Source of the DNA: Buchnera aphidicola (Hyperomyzus lactucae)
Lineage (GTDB): Bacteria; Pseudomonadota; Gammaproteobacteria; Enterobacterales; Enterobacteriaceae
Direction of reading: 5' to 3'
Length of the DNA: 64,000 nt
Assembly: GCF_005081705.1 (NCBI RefSeq)
Contig: NZ_CP034876.1
Span: 573,863-637,862, forward strand
This document shows, piece by piece, positions 11,089 to 20,786 of the stretch. A program made the position numbers and the translations under genes. The notes below the pieces were generated by a model. The model was not told where the DNA came from and searched no databases. It saw nothing but the letters and a program-made list of their open reading frames with translations. Position 1 is the first letter of the stretch. Each line of letters begins with the position of its first letter.

Positions 11089-12048
11089 ATGCATAAAAAA
11101 AATAATTTAAAAATAGGTATAATAATGGATTCTATTGAATCAATTAATATTAAAAAAGATTCAAGCTTTGCCATTTTACTAGAAGCTCAAAAAAGAAATC
11201 ATATAATTCATTATATGGAAATGAATGATCTTTATTTAACTAACGGACATCCACATGCAAGAACACGTTTGATAAAATTAAAAAAAAATACAGAACAATG
11301 GTATAAAATTACTGAAGAAAAAGATATTTCTTTAGGTGAGCTAGACGTTATTTTAATGCGGAAAGATCCTCCATTTAATACTGAATTTATTTATTCAACA
11401 TACATTCTAGAACGTGCAGAAGAAAAAGGTGTATTAGTTATTAATAAGCCTCAAAGCTTGAGAGATTGTAATGAAAAAATGTTTATATCATGGTTTCCTG
11501 AAGTAACGACTAATACTTTAGTGACAAGAAATTTTTTTAAGATAAAAGAATTTTGGAAAAAACATCAAGATATTATAATCAAACCATTAGATGGAATGGG
11601 AGGTGCTAATATTTTTAGGATTAAAAAAGATGATCCTAATTTTTCAGTAATCGTTGAAACAATGACAGATTATGAAAAAAAATATTGTATGATTCAAAGT
11701 TATTTACCAGAAGTAAAATTTGGTGATAAAAGAATTTTAATTGTAGATGGAAAAACTATACCTTGGTGTTTAGCAAGAATTCCACTAATTGGGGAAACGA
11801 GAGCTAATTTAGCTGTGGGAGGAAAAGGTAAAATACAAAAACTAAGTAAAAAAGATTGGGAAATAGCTAATTATTTAGCTCCTTTTTTAAAAAAAAGAGG
11901 TTTAATTCTCGTCGGATTAGATATTATCGGAAATAAATTAACAGAAATCAATGTTACAAGTCCAACATGCATTTGTGAAATTGAATCAAAAAAAAATATT
12001 TCTATTACTGGTATGTTATTAGATTACATCGAAAAAAAAATATTATAA
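11089..12048 (+). CDS. gshB: Glutathione synthetase
   Basis: ATP-grasp ligase that joins gamma-glutamylcysteine and glycine to make glutathione; cytosolic. The 319 residues compare with 316 in E. coli. Conserved stretches include VILMRKDPPFNTEFIY, NKPQSLRDCNEK, the ATP-binding IKPLDGMGGANIF, CLARIPLIGETRANL and ITEINVTSPTC-type metal ligands near the C-terminus (read here as LTEINVTSPTC). It heads a run of same-strand genes, with ruvX 13 bases downstream, as in E. coli gshB-yqgE-yqgF; yqgE is missing here. Confidence 0.96.
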   Translation: MHKKNNLKIGIIMDSIESINIKKDSSFAILLEAQKRNHIIHYMEMNDLYLTNGHPHARTRLIKLKKNTEQWYKITEEKDISLGELDVILMRKDPPFNTEFIYSTYILERAEEKGVLVINKPQSLRDCNEKMFISWFPEVTTNTLVTRNFFKIKEFWKKHQDIIIKPLDGMGGANIFRIKKDDPNFSVIVETMTDYEKKYCMIQSYLPEVKFGDKRILIVDGKTIPWCLARIPLIGETRANLAVGGKGKIQKLSKKDWEIANYLAPFLKKRGLILVGLDIIGNKLTEINVTSPTCICEIESKKNISITGMLLDYIEKKIL

Positions 12049-12061
12049 CAGAGTATATAAA

Positions 12062-12475
12062 ATGATATTACTTTCATTTGATTTTGGTATAAAAAAAATT
12101 GGAGTAGCAGTAGGAGAAAATATTATTAAAAAAGGAAGACCTTTAAAGGTCTTAAATGCTCATAATGGAAATCCAAACTGGGATATTATAAAAAATTTAA
12201 TTCAATACTGGCAACCTCAATATATTATTGTTGGTTTTCCATTAAATATAAATGGTACAAAACAAGAAATAACTGATAAATCAGAAAAATTTGCTAATTT
12301 ACTACAATATAAATTTAATATTATTGTAAAAATGCATGATGAACGTTTAACTACTGTAGAAGCTAAATCCATGATTTTTAAACAAGGCGGCTTTAAAGCA
12401 TTAAAAAAAGAAAAAATTCATTCTTTTGCCGCTGTAATTATATTAGAAAGTTGGCTTAATGAGAATATAGTTTAA
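12062..12475 (+). CDS. ruvX: YqgF/RuvX-family nuclease, 16S rRNA 5'-end processing
   Basis: RNase H-fold protein implicated in pre-16S rRNA maturation, and also described as a putative Holliday junction resolvase. At 137 residues it matches E. coli YqgF (138). Catalytic acidic residues lie in LSFDFGIKKIGVAVG near the N-terminus, in VGFPLNINGT, and in DERLTTVEA. It follows gshB by 13 bases and precedes yggS by 44, so co-transcription is likely. Confidence 0.93.
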   Translation: MILLSFDFGIKKIGVAVGENIIKKGRPLKVLNAHNGNPNWDIIKNLIQYWQPQYIIVGFPLNINGTKQEITDKSEKFANLLQYKFNIIVKMHDERLTTVEAKSMIFKQGGFKALKKEKIHSFAAVIILESWLNENIV

Positions 12476-12519
12476 AATTTAGTCATATTTTAGATATAAA
12501 TTTTCAAAAAGAGAAAAAA

Positions 12520-13203
12520 ATGAATTATATTGATGTAAATTTTAAACTTTTAAAAAAAAATATAAAAAATATTATTAGTGAAAACAATCTGGTTATAAAA
12601 AAAATTAAAATAATAGCCGTTAGCAAAAACCAAAATGTTGATATTATTAAAAAAGCAATATTATCAGGAATAAATAATTTTGGAGAAAATTACGTACAGG
12701 AGAGCATTGTAAAAATAAAAGAACTAAAAAAATATACAAATATAACTTGGCATTTCATTGGTAAAATACAATCTAATAAAACAAAAATAATTGCTCAATA
12801 TTTTGATTGGTGTCAAACTATTGATCAAGAAAAAACTGCCATTTTATTAAATCAACATCGACCTAAAAACTTTATTCCAATAAACGTATTAATACAAATT
12901 AATATTTCTAAAGAATTAAATAAAAATGGTGTAAATAATGTAGAAGACTGTTATGAACTAGCAGAAAAAATCTCTTTAATGCCTCATCTTAATTTAAGAG
13001 GAATTATGGCAATGCCTGAAATACAAAAAGATTTTACTAAAAATGAAAATCAATACAAAAAAATAAAAATTATCTTTAATAAATTGAAAAAAAAATACAC
13101 ATCAATAGACACCCTATCATTAGGGACAAGTGATGATATAAAAGAATCATTACTAGCTACAAGTAATATGATAAGAATTGGAAGAAATATTTTTCATAAA
13201 TAA
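12520..13203 (+). CDS. yggS: Pyridoxal phosphate homeostasis protein YggS
   Basis: PLP-binding protein of the PLPBP/YggS family that buffers pyridoxal phosphate; not known to catalyse a reaction. The PLP lysine lies in IIAVSKNQNVD near residue 32. NFGENYVQE, WHFIGKIQSNK and the C-terminal TLSLGTSDDIKE phosphate-binding segment are conserved. The usual SMGMSDD is read here as SLGTSDD. It has 227 residues against 234 in E. coli. It sits inside the gshB-hemW gene series. Confidence 0.93.
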   Translation: MNYIDVNFKLLKKNIKNIISENNLVIKKIKIIAVSKNQNVDIIKKAILSGINNFGENYVQESIVKIKELKKYTNITWHFIGKIQSNKTKIIAQYFDWCQTIDQEKTAILLNQHRPKNFIPINVLIQINISKELNKNGVNNVEDCYELAEKISLMPHLNLRGIMAMPEIQKDFTKNENQYKKIKIIFNKLKKKYTSIDTLSLGTSDDIKESLLATSNMIRIGRNIFHK

Positions 13204-13242
13204 AATTTTAAAAAACAAGACTTTAAAAAAGATAAAAATATC

Positions 13243-14373
13243 ATGTTTATATCTCCCCAAATAAGTTTATATATTCACATTCCGTGGTGCTTGAAAAAAT
13301 GCGGATATTGTGATTTTCATTCCTATGTAAGTCAAAGCATTATTCCTGAACAACAATATATTGAACATTTATTAAAAGATTTAGAAAAAGATCTATCTCT
13401 AGTTGATTATAGAGAAATAAATACTATTTTTATTGGAGGTGGAACACCTAGTTTGCTCCAAAGTCAATCTATAGAAAAATTACTGAATGGTATAAAAAAA
13501 AGAAGTATAGTTTCTAAAATTGCAGAAATTAGTATAGAAGCTAATCCAAAAAAATTAGAATACAAACGTTTTATTAATTATAAAAAATCTGGAATTAATC
13601 GTTTTTCTATAGGTGTTCAAACATTTAATTCAAATTTATTAAGAAAAATAGAACGTACATATAATTACAAGGAAATAATAGATGCTATTAAAGCATCACA
13701 AAAAAACAATTATAATCTAAATCTAGATTTAATGTATGGTTTACCTGATCAGTTGTTGGAAGATGCATTATCAGATTTACGATATGCCATTCAATATTCT
13801 CCATCTCATATATCATGGTATCAACTCACTATAGAACCCAACACTCCTTTTTATGCAAGAAAAATTAAACTACCTAATGAAGATATAATTTTTAAAATGC
13901 TAAATAAAGGAGATAGTTTATTAAAAAAAGCAGGATATAAAAAATATGAAATATCTTCTTATTCAAAAGAAAATTACCAGTGTCAACATAATTTAAATTA
14001 TTGGAATTTTGGAGACTATATAGGAATAGGATGCGGTGCTCATGGAAAAATTACTCAAAAAAATGGAAAAATTATTAGAACGCTTAAAAATAAAAACATG
14101 AATGATTTTTTAAATGGTAACTATCTAAATTCTATAAACATTATTTCTGATAAAGAGAAAATATTTGAATATTTTATGAATGTTTTTAGATTATACCAGC
14201 CTGTTTTTAAAAAACATTTCAGAGAAAAAACCAATATAAACGAAATGGTTATAGAAAAAAATATTGAAATAGCAATAAAAGAAGGATTTTTAATAAATAC
14301 AATAGATTATTGGGATACGACAAAAAAGGGAAAATTATTTTTAAATTCATTATTAGAAATTTTTTTAAATTAA
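13243..14373 (+). CDS. hemW: Radical SAM heme chaperone HemW
   Basis: HemN-like radical SAM protein that binds heme and is thought to deliver it to respiratory proteins; it is not a coproporphyrinogen dehydrogenase. The cluster motif CLKKCGYCDF (C-x3-C-x2-C) lies near the N-terminus, followed by FIGGGTPSLL, IEANPKKLE and SIGVQTFN. At 376 residues it matches E. coli YggW (378). It is the last gene of the gshB series and converges on trmB with a 10-base gap. Confidence 0.92.
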   Translation: MFISPQISLYIHIPWCLKKCGYCDFHSYVSQSIIPEQQYIEHLLKDLEKDLSLVDYREINTIFIGGGTPSLLQSQSIEKLLNGIKKRSIVSKIAEISIEANPKKLEYKRFINYKKSGINRFSIGVQTFNSNLLRKIERTYNYKEIIDAIKASQKNNYNLNLDLMYGLPDQLLEDALSDLRYAIQYSPSHISWYQLTIEPNTPFYARKIKLPNEDIIFKMLNKGDSLLKKAGYKKYEISSYSKENYQCQHNLNYWNFGDYIGIGCGAHGKITQKNGKIIRTLKNKNMNDFLNGNYLNSINIISDKEKIFEYFMNVFRLYQPVFKKHFREKTNINEMVIEKNIEIAIKEGFLINTIDYWDTTKKGKLFLNSLLEIFLN

Positions 14374-14383
14374 ATGTAAAATA

Positions 14384-15106
14384 TTATTCTTTTAATTGAA
14401 ACATTAAATCAAAAATTTTATTACCTTGAAGACATCCTTTCTTTTCAAATTTAGTAATCTCACGAAAGATGGGGCGTTTAATAAACGTATTGTTTTTAGA
14501 TAAATTTTTATATTTTTCAATGTTTTTAATTTCATCTAATATATAATAAGCATATTCTTCTGAATCAGTAGCAATGTGTAATATACCACTAATAATTAAT
14601 TTCTTTGCAATTTTTTCTAAAAAACTACTTTTCAAAAGTCTTCTTTTATGATGACGTTTTTTATTCCACGGATCTGGAAAAAAAATTTGTACCTTTGATA
14701 AAGTACGATCTGAAATCATAGTATTGATGACTTCAATTGCATCATGATAAATAATCCTTAAATTATTAATTTTAGAAGAATAAGCAAAATGTAAACAAGA
14801 ACCTATTCCTGATTTATATACTTCTATTCCTAAAAAATTTTTATTAGGAAATTTTACTGCATTTTTAACTAAAGATTTACCTGAACCAAAACCAATTTCT
14901 AACACAATTGGAGCCTTATAATTATCAAATATAGATATTAAGCTTAATGGTTTTAACTGAAAATCAATCCCTATTAATGACCAATATTTTTGAATGGCTT
15001 GTAATTGAGCTCTAGTAATACGACCTTTTCGACATACAAAACTACGAATCTGACGTAAAAAAGTACCATTATGATTATATTTCGGTATTAAAATGTTGTT
15101 TCTCAT
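14384..15106 (-). CDS. trmB: tRNA (guanine-N7)-methyltransferase
   Basis: Makes m7G46 in the variable loop of tRNAs using S-adenosylmethionine. The SAM-binding LEIGFGSGKSL lies near residue 71. The catalytic and tRNA-binding segment FPDPWNKKRHHKRRL lies around residues 145-160. The length (240) equals E. coli TrmB (239) within one residue. It is divergent from mutY, as yggH and mutY are in E. coli. Confidence 0.96.
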   Translation of the reverse strand: MRNNILIPKYNHNGTFLRQIRSFVCRKGRITRAQLQAIQKYWSLIGIDFQLKPLSLISIFDNYKAPIVLEIGFGSGKSLVKNAVKFPNKNFLGIEVYKSGIGSCLHFAYSSKINNLRIIYHDAIEVINTMISDRTLSKVQIFFPDPWNKKRHHKRRLLKSSFLEKIAKKLIISGILHIATDSEEYAYYILDEIKNIEKYKNLSKNNTFIKRPIFREITKFEKKGCLQGNKIFDLMFQLKE

Positions 15107-15228
15107 ATTTTTTTATTTTTTATTTAAAATGAATGGAATATTTATAGAATATTACCTAAACAAGATTAGTTTTTTTAAGAAAATATCTATAAAACTTATT
15201 TTATTTTTTGTAAAATGGTTAAACTATA

Positions 15229-16305
15229 ATGACAATATATTTTTTTTCACAGCTTGTTCTCAACTGGTACCATGAAAATGGTAGAAAAAACTTACCATGG
15301 CAGATAAACAAAACATTGTACACTGTATGGATATCTGAAATTATGTTACAACAAACTAAAGTCAAATCTGTTATTCCATATTTTAAAAAATTTATATTAA
15401 ATTTTCCAAACATAAAATCTATAAATGATAGCAATGTAGATAAAATTTTACATTTATGGAGCGGTCTTGGATATTATAGTAGAGCCAGAAATATTTATAA
15501 ATCAGCACAAATAATTAAAAAAAAACATCAAGGAATATTTCCTAGTCATTTTTCAGATGTAATCAAATTACCAGGAATAGGGAGATCTACAGCAGGAGCT
15601 ATTTTATCTTTATCATTAAATTTTTTTTATCCTATTTTAGACGGAAATGTAAAAAGAATTTTAATCCGCTACAATGGTATCATTGGATATTTGCAAGATA
15701 GAACAATAGAAAAAACATTATGGAATATAATTAAAATAATTACTCCAGTACATAATACTGGAAAATTTAATCAAGCCATGATGGATATAGGATCAAAGAT
15801 TTGTCTCCCTAAACAACCTAAATGTAATGTTTGTCCATTAAATCAAAAGTGTATTGCTAGATTAGAAGAAAACTGGGAAAAGTATCCTATAAAAAAGATA
15901 AAAAAAACATGCCCTAAAAGAATATCTTGGTTTATTATCATCGAATTTAAAAATACTTTTTGGGTGGAAAAAAACATCACAAATAAGCTTTGGAATAATT
16001 TATTTTGTTTTCCCAGATTTGATAATGAAATTTTAGCTTTAAATTGGATAAAAGAAAAAAAAATTAATACAAAAAAAAATGAAAAAATAACACCTTTTTC
16101 TCATACATTTAGTCATTTTATCTTAGATATTCATCCAATTTTAATTAAATTATCTTGTATGTCAAATTTTTATGAAAAAAATAATATAGGTCTTTGGTAT
16201 AATTTACAAAATCCTCAAAATATAGGATTACCTCGACCAGTACAAAAAATAATTGAAATGTTCAAAAAAAATGCTTTAAAAAGAAAGGAGTATGAGAAAC
16301 AATGA
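15229..16305 (+). CDS. mutY: Adenine DNA glycosylase
   Basis: Removes adenine mispaired with 8-oxoguanine. Helix-hairpin-helix and catalytic region: [16 protein letters not shown], with the catalytic Asp in [11 protein letters not shown]. The [4Fe-4S] ligands are C-x6-C-x2-C-x5-C in the segment [21 protein letters not shown]-terminal MutT-like domain recognises 8-oxoG. It has 358 residues against 350 in E. coli. Its stop overlaps the yggX start (ATGA), which suggests translational coupling. Confidence 0.96.
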   Translation: MTIYFFSQLVLNWYHENGRKNLPWQINKTLYTVWISEIMLQQTKVKSVIPYFKKFILNFPNIKSINDSNVDKILHLWSGLGYYSRARNIYKSAQIIKKKHQGIFPSHFSDVIKLPGIGRSTAGAILSLSLNFFYPILDGNVKRILIRYNGIIGYLQDRTIEKTLWNIIKIITPVHNTGKFNQAMMDIGSKICLPKQPKCNVCPLNQKCIARLEENWEKYPIKKIKKTCPKRISWFIIIEFKNTFWVEKNITNKLWNNLFCFPRFDNEILALNWIKEKKINTKKNEKITPFSHTFSHFILDIHPILIKLSCMSNFYEKNNIGLWYNLQNPQNIGLPRPVQKIIEMFKKNALKRKEYEKQ

Positions 16306-16535
16306 AACGTATGATTTTTTGCACCTTTTTAAATAAAAAATCTGAAGGTCAAGATTTTCAATGTTATCCAGGTGAATTAGGGAAAAAAATATACAATGAA
16401 ATTTCTAAGAAAGCATGGAAAAAATGGCTGATAAAACAAACTATTTTGATCAACGAAAACAAGCTTAATATGTTTAAATGTGAAGATCGTAAAAAAATAG
16501 AAAAATACATGATATTATTTTTATTTCAAAAATAG
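16302..16535 (+). CDS. yggX: YggX family Fe(2+)-trafficking protein
   Basis: Small protein linked to protection of iron-sulfur clusters from oxidation. It has 77 residues (91 in E. coli), beginning [19 protein letters not shown] with the conserved Cys, then [10 protein letters not shown] and [18 protein letters not shown]. It overlaps the 3' end of mutY by four bases. The C-terminus is shorter than in enterics, but the conserved core is complete. Confidence 0.92.
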   Translation: MKRMIFCTFLNKKSEGQDFQCYPGELGKKIYNEISKKAWKKWLIKQTILINENKLNMFKCEDRKKIEKYMILFLFQK

Positions 16536-16626
16536 TGCTATTTTATATCAAAAAATTCTATTATTATATTTAACAACTTTATGCTAACAAAATATATTAA
16601 TTATTAAATAAAAAAAATTTTGCACA

Positions 16627-17412
16627 GTGCTTATATTTGATTCTGGAGCAGGTGGACTATCTGTACTCAAAATAATAAAAAAATTTTTTCCTAATATTCA
16701 TTATATTTATATATTAGATAATGAAGCATTTCCTTATGGAAATAAAAAAGAAGTCTTTCTTATCGAAAGAAGTATAAAGATCATTAATAAAATTAAAAAA
16801 AAATACCCTATTAACATAGTAGTGATAGCTTGTAATACATTGAGTACTTTAGCTTTGTCAGATTTGAGAAAAACATTTAATTTTCCTATTATGGGAATTT
16901 TCCCCGCAATAAAAGATGCGGAAAAAATAACAAAAAATAAAATTATTGGTTTAATAGCAACTAAAGCAACAATTAACTCTTCTTATATTAGAAATATAAT
17001 ATACAAAAAATCTGGGGGTAATATTATAAAAACAATAGGTACAAATAAATTAGCTTTAATGGCTGAAAAGAAAATTAGAGGTATTAAAGTTTCAAAAATA
17101 GAATTAAAAAATATTTTTAAACCATGGGTTAATTTACAAGTACAACCTGATACAATTATATTAGGCTGTACTCATTTTTTATTATTAAAAAAAGAAATTA
17201 AAAAAACTTTAAATAAACAATCTGTTTTTTTTGTTGATTCAACAAAACACACAATATTTCAGATCAAAAATTATTTTCAAAAAATCAATTTTGATCAAAA
17301 AATAAAAAGTAATATTTTTTTTTATTCACAAAAAGATAAAGAATTAAAGGAATTAATATTATTTTTACAAAAATATCAATTTAAAAAAATTAAACACATT
17401 GATTTAAATTAA
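16627..17412 (+). CDS. murI: Glutamate racemase
   Basis: Supplies D-glutamate for peptidoglycan. Catalytic residues: Asp in IFDSGAGGLS, Cys in VIACNTLST near residue 70, and the second Cys in ILGCTHFLLL near residue 180. No in-frame ATG precedes FDSGAGG and an in-frame stop lies 18 bases upstream, so a GTG at 16627 is the likely start. This gives 261 residues, without the N-terminal extension of E. coli MurI (285). The 3' end overlaps convergent sbcB by 23 bases. Confidence 0.93.
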   Translation: MLIFDSGAGGLSVLKIIKKFFPNIHYIYILDNEAFPYGNKKEVFLIERSIKIINKIKKKYPINIVVIACNTLSTLALSDLRKTFNFPIMGIFPAIKDAEKITKNKIIGLIATKATINSSYIRNIIYKKSGGNIIKTIGTNKLALMAEKKIRGIKVSKIELKNIFKPWVNLQVQPDTIILGCTHFLLLKKEIKKTLNKQSVFFVDSTKHTIFQIKNYFQKINFDQKIKSNIFFYSQKDKELKELILFLQKYQFKKIKHIDLN

Positions 17413-18841
17413 TACTTTCATAATATAATTTTTGATATTTTTTTAATACATAATCTAATAATTTTCTAAGTAATGTTGTTTTTTTAATATTAGAAGAATT
17501 TTCTTTTAATAAACATTCAATCTTTTTTTGATATTCTTTTAAAGAAAATGGATTTAAAATTTTAAAACAATGTTTTAACCATATTTTTTTTTCATTTTTT
17601 TCTAGTGTTTCGTAAAAATTACGAGCACGATAACGAAACAACAAAGTCTTTAAACGAGGATCATTAAAATCAAAAGAAAAATTTTTTAAAAAACATGGTT
17701 TACTATCTCTAATAGTTTTAATAATTTTTTTATCATGAACGTTAAAAAAAGAATCATATATTTGTAAATCAACATTGGAAGATTTATTAGAATTATTTTC
17801 TTTAGAAAAAATAACTTGAATATTTTTTATAAAAAAAAGATTTTTTTTAAAGAAATTAACTTTTTCATTACATGAATAGATATTAAAATTTAATCGATCA
17901 TAGTCTTCTTTACGAATTGTTTTCATCGGTGCTAATATAGGGCAGCGATTAAAATACACTAATACTATTCCTAAATCGAATAAATTTTTTATAAAATCAC
18001 TTTCAAAATTAATTTTTCGACATAAAAAGATTAATTTTTCAATATCTTTAAATAAATCAATAGAAATTAAGATATTTTTATTTTTTTGATGCCATGTTAT
18101 TGGAAGTATACAACTAATATTTCGACGAGCTGCACCAAAAAAACTAGAAACATAAAAAATAGGTTCATTTTTTTTTAGATTAATTAATTTGTATAATTCA
18201 TTTTTATTTCTCATTTTAAAAAAAAAATCAAATAATTTGGGCTGTTTTTTTTTAATAAGTTTTGCCATCTCAATAGTAGCATATACATCTGACATGGCAT
18301 CATGTGCATTAAAATGCATAATGTTATTTATCTTTGTTAAATCTGATAATTTAAAACTAGGAAGTCCCAGTTCGTTTCTAGGCCATTTTATACCATCTGG
18401 TCTTAACGCATAACATACTCTTAATAAATTTAATAAATCCCAACGGGAATTCTCATTCCGCCAGCTCCATTCATAAGAATCAAGAAAATTTCTATAAAAT
18501 ATATTTCTTGTAATTTCATCATCAAAATTTATATTATTATAACCAATAATACAAGTATGAGGTTGTGTTAAAATAGAATGTATTTTTCTTGAAAAATTAT
18601 ATTCATTCATTCCATGTTTTTGGGTATATTGAGGAGTAATATTAGTAATTAAAATAGAATAAGGATCAGGTAAATAATCATCTGATGGAAAACAATAAAA
18701 ACACTCTGGATTATCTAAAATATTTAAATTTATGTCTGTTCTAATACAAGCGAATTGAGCCGGTTTATCTAAAGATGTATGTATTCCAAAAGTTTCATAG
18801 TCATAAAATAAAAAAGTAGGTTTTTTTTTTAAAAGTATCAT
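17390..18841 (-). CDS. sbcB: Exodeoxyribonuclease I
   Basis: 3'-5' exonuclease on single-stranded DNA, acting in recombination and mismatch repair. The 483 residues compare with 475 in E. coli. The DEDD exonuclease motif DYETFG is at the N-terminus, with GYNNINFDDEITRN and HDAMSDVYATIEMAK further on; an SH3-like and a helical domain follow. It overlaps the 3' end of murI by 23 bases. The gene has long Lys/Asn-rich stretches but no interruption. Confidence 0.94.
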   Translation of the reverse strand: MILLKKKPTFLFYDYETFGIHTSLDKPAQFACIRTDINLNILDNPECFYCFPSDDYLPDPYSILITNITPQYTQKHGMNEYNFSRKIHSILTQPHTCIIGYNNINFDDEITRNIFYRNFLDSYEWSWRNENSRWDLLNLLRVCYALRPDGIKWPRNELGLPSFKLSDLTKINNIMHFNAHDAMSDVYATIEMAKLIKKKQPKLFDFFFKMRNKNELYKLINLKKNEPIFYVSSFFGAARRNISCILPITWHQKNKNILISIDLFKDIEKLIFLCRKINFESDFIKNLFDLGIVLVYFNRCPILAPMKTIRKEDYDRLNFNIYSCNEKVNFFKKNLFFIKNIQVIFSKENNSNKSSNVDLQIYDSFFNVHDKKIIKTIRDSKPCFLKNFSFDFNDPRLKTLLFRYRARNFYETLEKNEKKIWLKHCFKILNPFSLKEYQKKIECLLKENSSNIKKTTLLRKLLDYVLKKYQKLYYESINLNQCV

Positions 18842-18892
18842 ATTGTTATAAATATAATTTAAAATTCAAGGTTGATAAAAAGGGAGTTTAAC

Positions 18893-19201
18893 ATGTCAGA
18901 AACAAAAAAGTCATTTAAAAATGTATTAGAATTTGTACATAAGTTTAGAAGAAAAAACAAAATTAAAAGAGAAATATGCGATATTGAAAAAAAAATTAGA
19001 GATAATCAAAAGAGAATATTGCTTTTAGACAATCTTAGTCAATATATTACATTGGATATGAATTATGAAGAAATAAAAAAAATAATTTTTACGATGAAAA
19101 ACGATTATGAAGATAGAATAGATGATTACATTGTTAAAAATGCAGAATTATCAAAAGAAAAAAGGAATTTATCAAAAGAATTAAAATTGATTATTGATTA
19201 A
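18893..19201 (+). CDS. tmaR: PTS system regulator TmaR (YeeX family)
   Basis: In E. coli TmaR forms polar clusters that sequester PTS enzyme I and tune sugar uptake. The 102 residues match E. coli YeeX almost end to end: [45 protein letters not shown]. The protein is predicted to be mostly coiled coil. I start at ATG 18893 because AGGGAG sits six bases upstream; a longer frame from 18872 has no ribosome site. The usual long C-terminal tail is shortened. It is divergent from sbcB, near which it also lies in E. coli. Confidence 0.9.
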   Translation: MSETKKSFKNVLEFVHKFRRKNKIKREICDIEKKIRDNQKRILLLDNLSQYITLDMNYEEIKKIIFTMKNDYEDRIDDYIVKNAELSKEKRNLSKELKLIID

Positions 19202-19230
19202 AAAATATTATCAGATAAAAAATATTTTTT

Positions 19231-19303
19231 CTCCCCTGACTGGATTCGAACCAGTGACATACGGATTAACAGTCCGCCGTTCTACCAACTGAACTACAGA
19301 GGA
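19231..19303 (-). tRNA. tRNA-Asn (anticodon GTT)
   Basis: Read on the minus strand it begins TCCTCTGTAGTTCAG, has anticodon loop CTGTTAA, and the T loop sequence TTCGAAT. It is nearly identical to E. coli tRNA-Asn. The acceptor stem contains one G-U pair. The CCA end is not encoded. Confidence 0.97.
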
Positions 19304-19427
19304 ATATAAATATATATATCAAAATTTTACATATCTGTCAAATATATATAAATATTTTTTAAAAAAATAAAAAGAATTCTAGATTATTAGAAAAAATTCA
19401 TTTATAGTAAAGAGAGTATAAAAACGT

Positions 19428-19500
19428 GGCCCTTTAGCTCAGTGGTAAGAGCAAGCGACTCATAATCGCTTGGTCGCTGGTTCAAATCCAGCAAGGGCCA
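19428..19500 (+). tRNA. tRNA-Ile2 (anticodon CAT, lysidine type)
   Basis: Begins GGCCCTTTAGCTCAGTGG and has anticodon loop CTCATAA. By anticodon it would read as methionine. Its body matches the E. coli ileX tRNA, not elongator Met: the T arm is GCTGG/CCAGC and the acceptor GGCCCTT/AAGGGCC. It should therefore be modified to lysidine at C34 by TilS and read AUA, a common codon in this AT-rich genome. CCA is not encoded. Confidence 0.93.
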
Positions 19501-19628
19501 TCAATAAAACTTAATACTTCTATATTATGCTATCTAATAAAAATTATGTTAATTTTTGATATCAATTAAATTATTAGTATTTAGAATGATATTCTAAAAA
19601 TTTTATAATTAATTAGGATTTAATTTTT

Positions 19629-20273
19629 ATGAACTGGAAGAAAGAATTTATTGATTTTTCTTTTAAAAAAAAAGCATTAAAATTCGGAAGGTTTAAATTA
19701 AAATCAGGACGGACAAGTCCTTATTTTTTTAATTCAGGTCTACTATCTACAGGAAAAGATATTACTAAAATTGGTCTATTTTATGCCCGTTCCATAATAG
19801 ACTCAAAAATGAAATTTGACGTCTTATTTGGTGCTGCATACAAAGGAATTCCTATTGTTGTAGCTACTGCTATAGCGTTAAAAAATTATTACAATTTAAA
19901 TATCCCCTATGCTTTCAATCGAAAAGAACAAAAAAAACATGGAGAAAAAGGAGATTTAATTGGAAGAGAAATTAGTGATAAAAACATTATTATTCTAGAT
20001 GATGTCATTACATCGGGTACAGCAATACATCAATCAATTGAAATGATAGAAGAAAAAAAAGCAAAAATATCTTCTATATTTGTGCTTTTAGATAGAAAAG
20101 AAAAAGGAAAAAGAAATTTACATACTATTCACCACCTTAATAACAAGAAAAGTTATAAAATAATTTCAATAATTACTATTGAAGATTTGATTTCCTATTT
20201 ACTAAGAGATACAAACTTAAAAAAACATATACCCGAATTAACAAAATATCGCGAAAAATATGGAATTGACTAG
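19629..20273 (+). CDS. pyrE: Orotate phosphoribosyltransferase
   Basis: Joins orotate and PRPP to make orotidine monophosphate in pyrimidine synthesis. The length (214) is that of E. coli PyrE (213). The PRPP-binding signature NIIILDDVITSGTA lies near residues 119-132, and FKLKSGRTSPYFFN is near the N-terminus. AFNRKEQKKHGEKG forms the catalytic flexible loop. It converges on dut. A weak 6-bp hairpin (AGTAAA, 4-base loop, TTTACT) lies in the 19 bases between them. Confidence 0.97.
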   Translation: MNWKKEFIDFSFKKKALKFGRFKLKSGRTSPYFFNSGLLSTGKDITKIGLFYARSIIDSKMKFDVLFGAAYKGIPIVVATAIALKNYYNLNIPYAFNRKEQKKHGEKGDLIGREISDKNIIILDDVITSGTAIHQSIEMIEEKKAKISSIFVLLDRKEKGKRNLHTIHHLNNKKSYKIISIITIEDLISYLLRDTNLKKHIPELTKYREKYGID

Positions 20274-20292
20274 AAATCAGTAAAATTCTTTA

Positions 20293-20748
20293 CTAAATTA
20301 CACCAGAATGACCAAATCCTTTTTTAGCCCGTACAGTTTTTTTGAACTCTTTAACTAGAGAAAAATGGGGTTTTATAACTGGAATAAATATTATTTGCGC
20401 AATTCTATCGTACGGATTAATATAAAAATCTTTTTCACTACGATTCCAAAGAGATATCATTAATTGACCTTGATAATCTGAATCAATTAAACCAACTAAG
20501 TTGCCTAATACAATTCCTTTCTTATGACCCAATCCAGATCGAGGCAAAATTAAAGCTGTAACATTTGGATCTGCAATGTATATTGCTATTCCTGTTGGAA
20601 CTAAAATAGTTTTTTGAGATTTTAATTTAGTTTTTTTTTCCAAACAAGCTCTAAGATCTAAACCAGACGATCCCATCGTTGCATATTTTGGTAACAAAAA
20701 ACTTTTACTTATCTCTGAATTTAAAATTTTTATTTCAATATTTTTCAT
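20293..20748 (-). CDS. dut: Deoxyuridine 5'-triphosphate nucleotidohydrolase
   Basis: Hydrolyses dUTP to dUMP, keeping uracil out of DNA and feeding dTMP synthesis; a homotrimer. All five dUTPase motifs are visible: [42 protein letters not shown] and the C-terminal KGFGHSG. The ATG at 20748 gives 151 residues (152 in E. coli). The longer frame from 20805 adds an unmatched hydrophobic stretch and would overlap cysQ, so I reject it. Confidence 0.96.
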   Translation of the reverse strand: MKNIEIKILNSEISKSFLLPKYATMGSSGLDLRACLEKKTKLKSQKTILVPTGIAIYIADPNVTALILPRSGLGHKKGIVLGNLVGLIDSDYQGQLMISLWNRSEKDFYINPYDRIAQIIFIPVIKPHFSLVKEFKKTVRAKKGFGHSGVI

Positions 20749-20786
20749 AAGAATATTACATTTTAAAGTAATTTGACTAATAAAAA

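Noticed and set aside
15093..15275. Short open frames between trmB and mutY on both strands
   Set aside because: They overlap the starts of trmB and mutY, have no ribosome site and show only low-complexity hydrophobic or Asn/Lys sequence.
19428..19500. Elongator tRNA-Met, from the CAT anticodon
   Set aside because: The acceptor, anticodon stem and T arm match the lysidine-type tRNA-Ile2 (ileX), not tRNA-Met.
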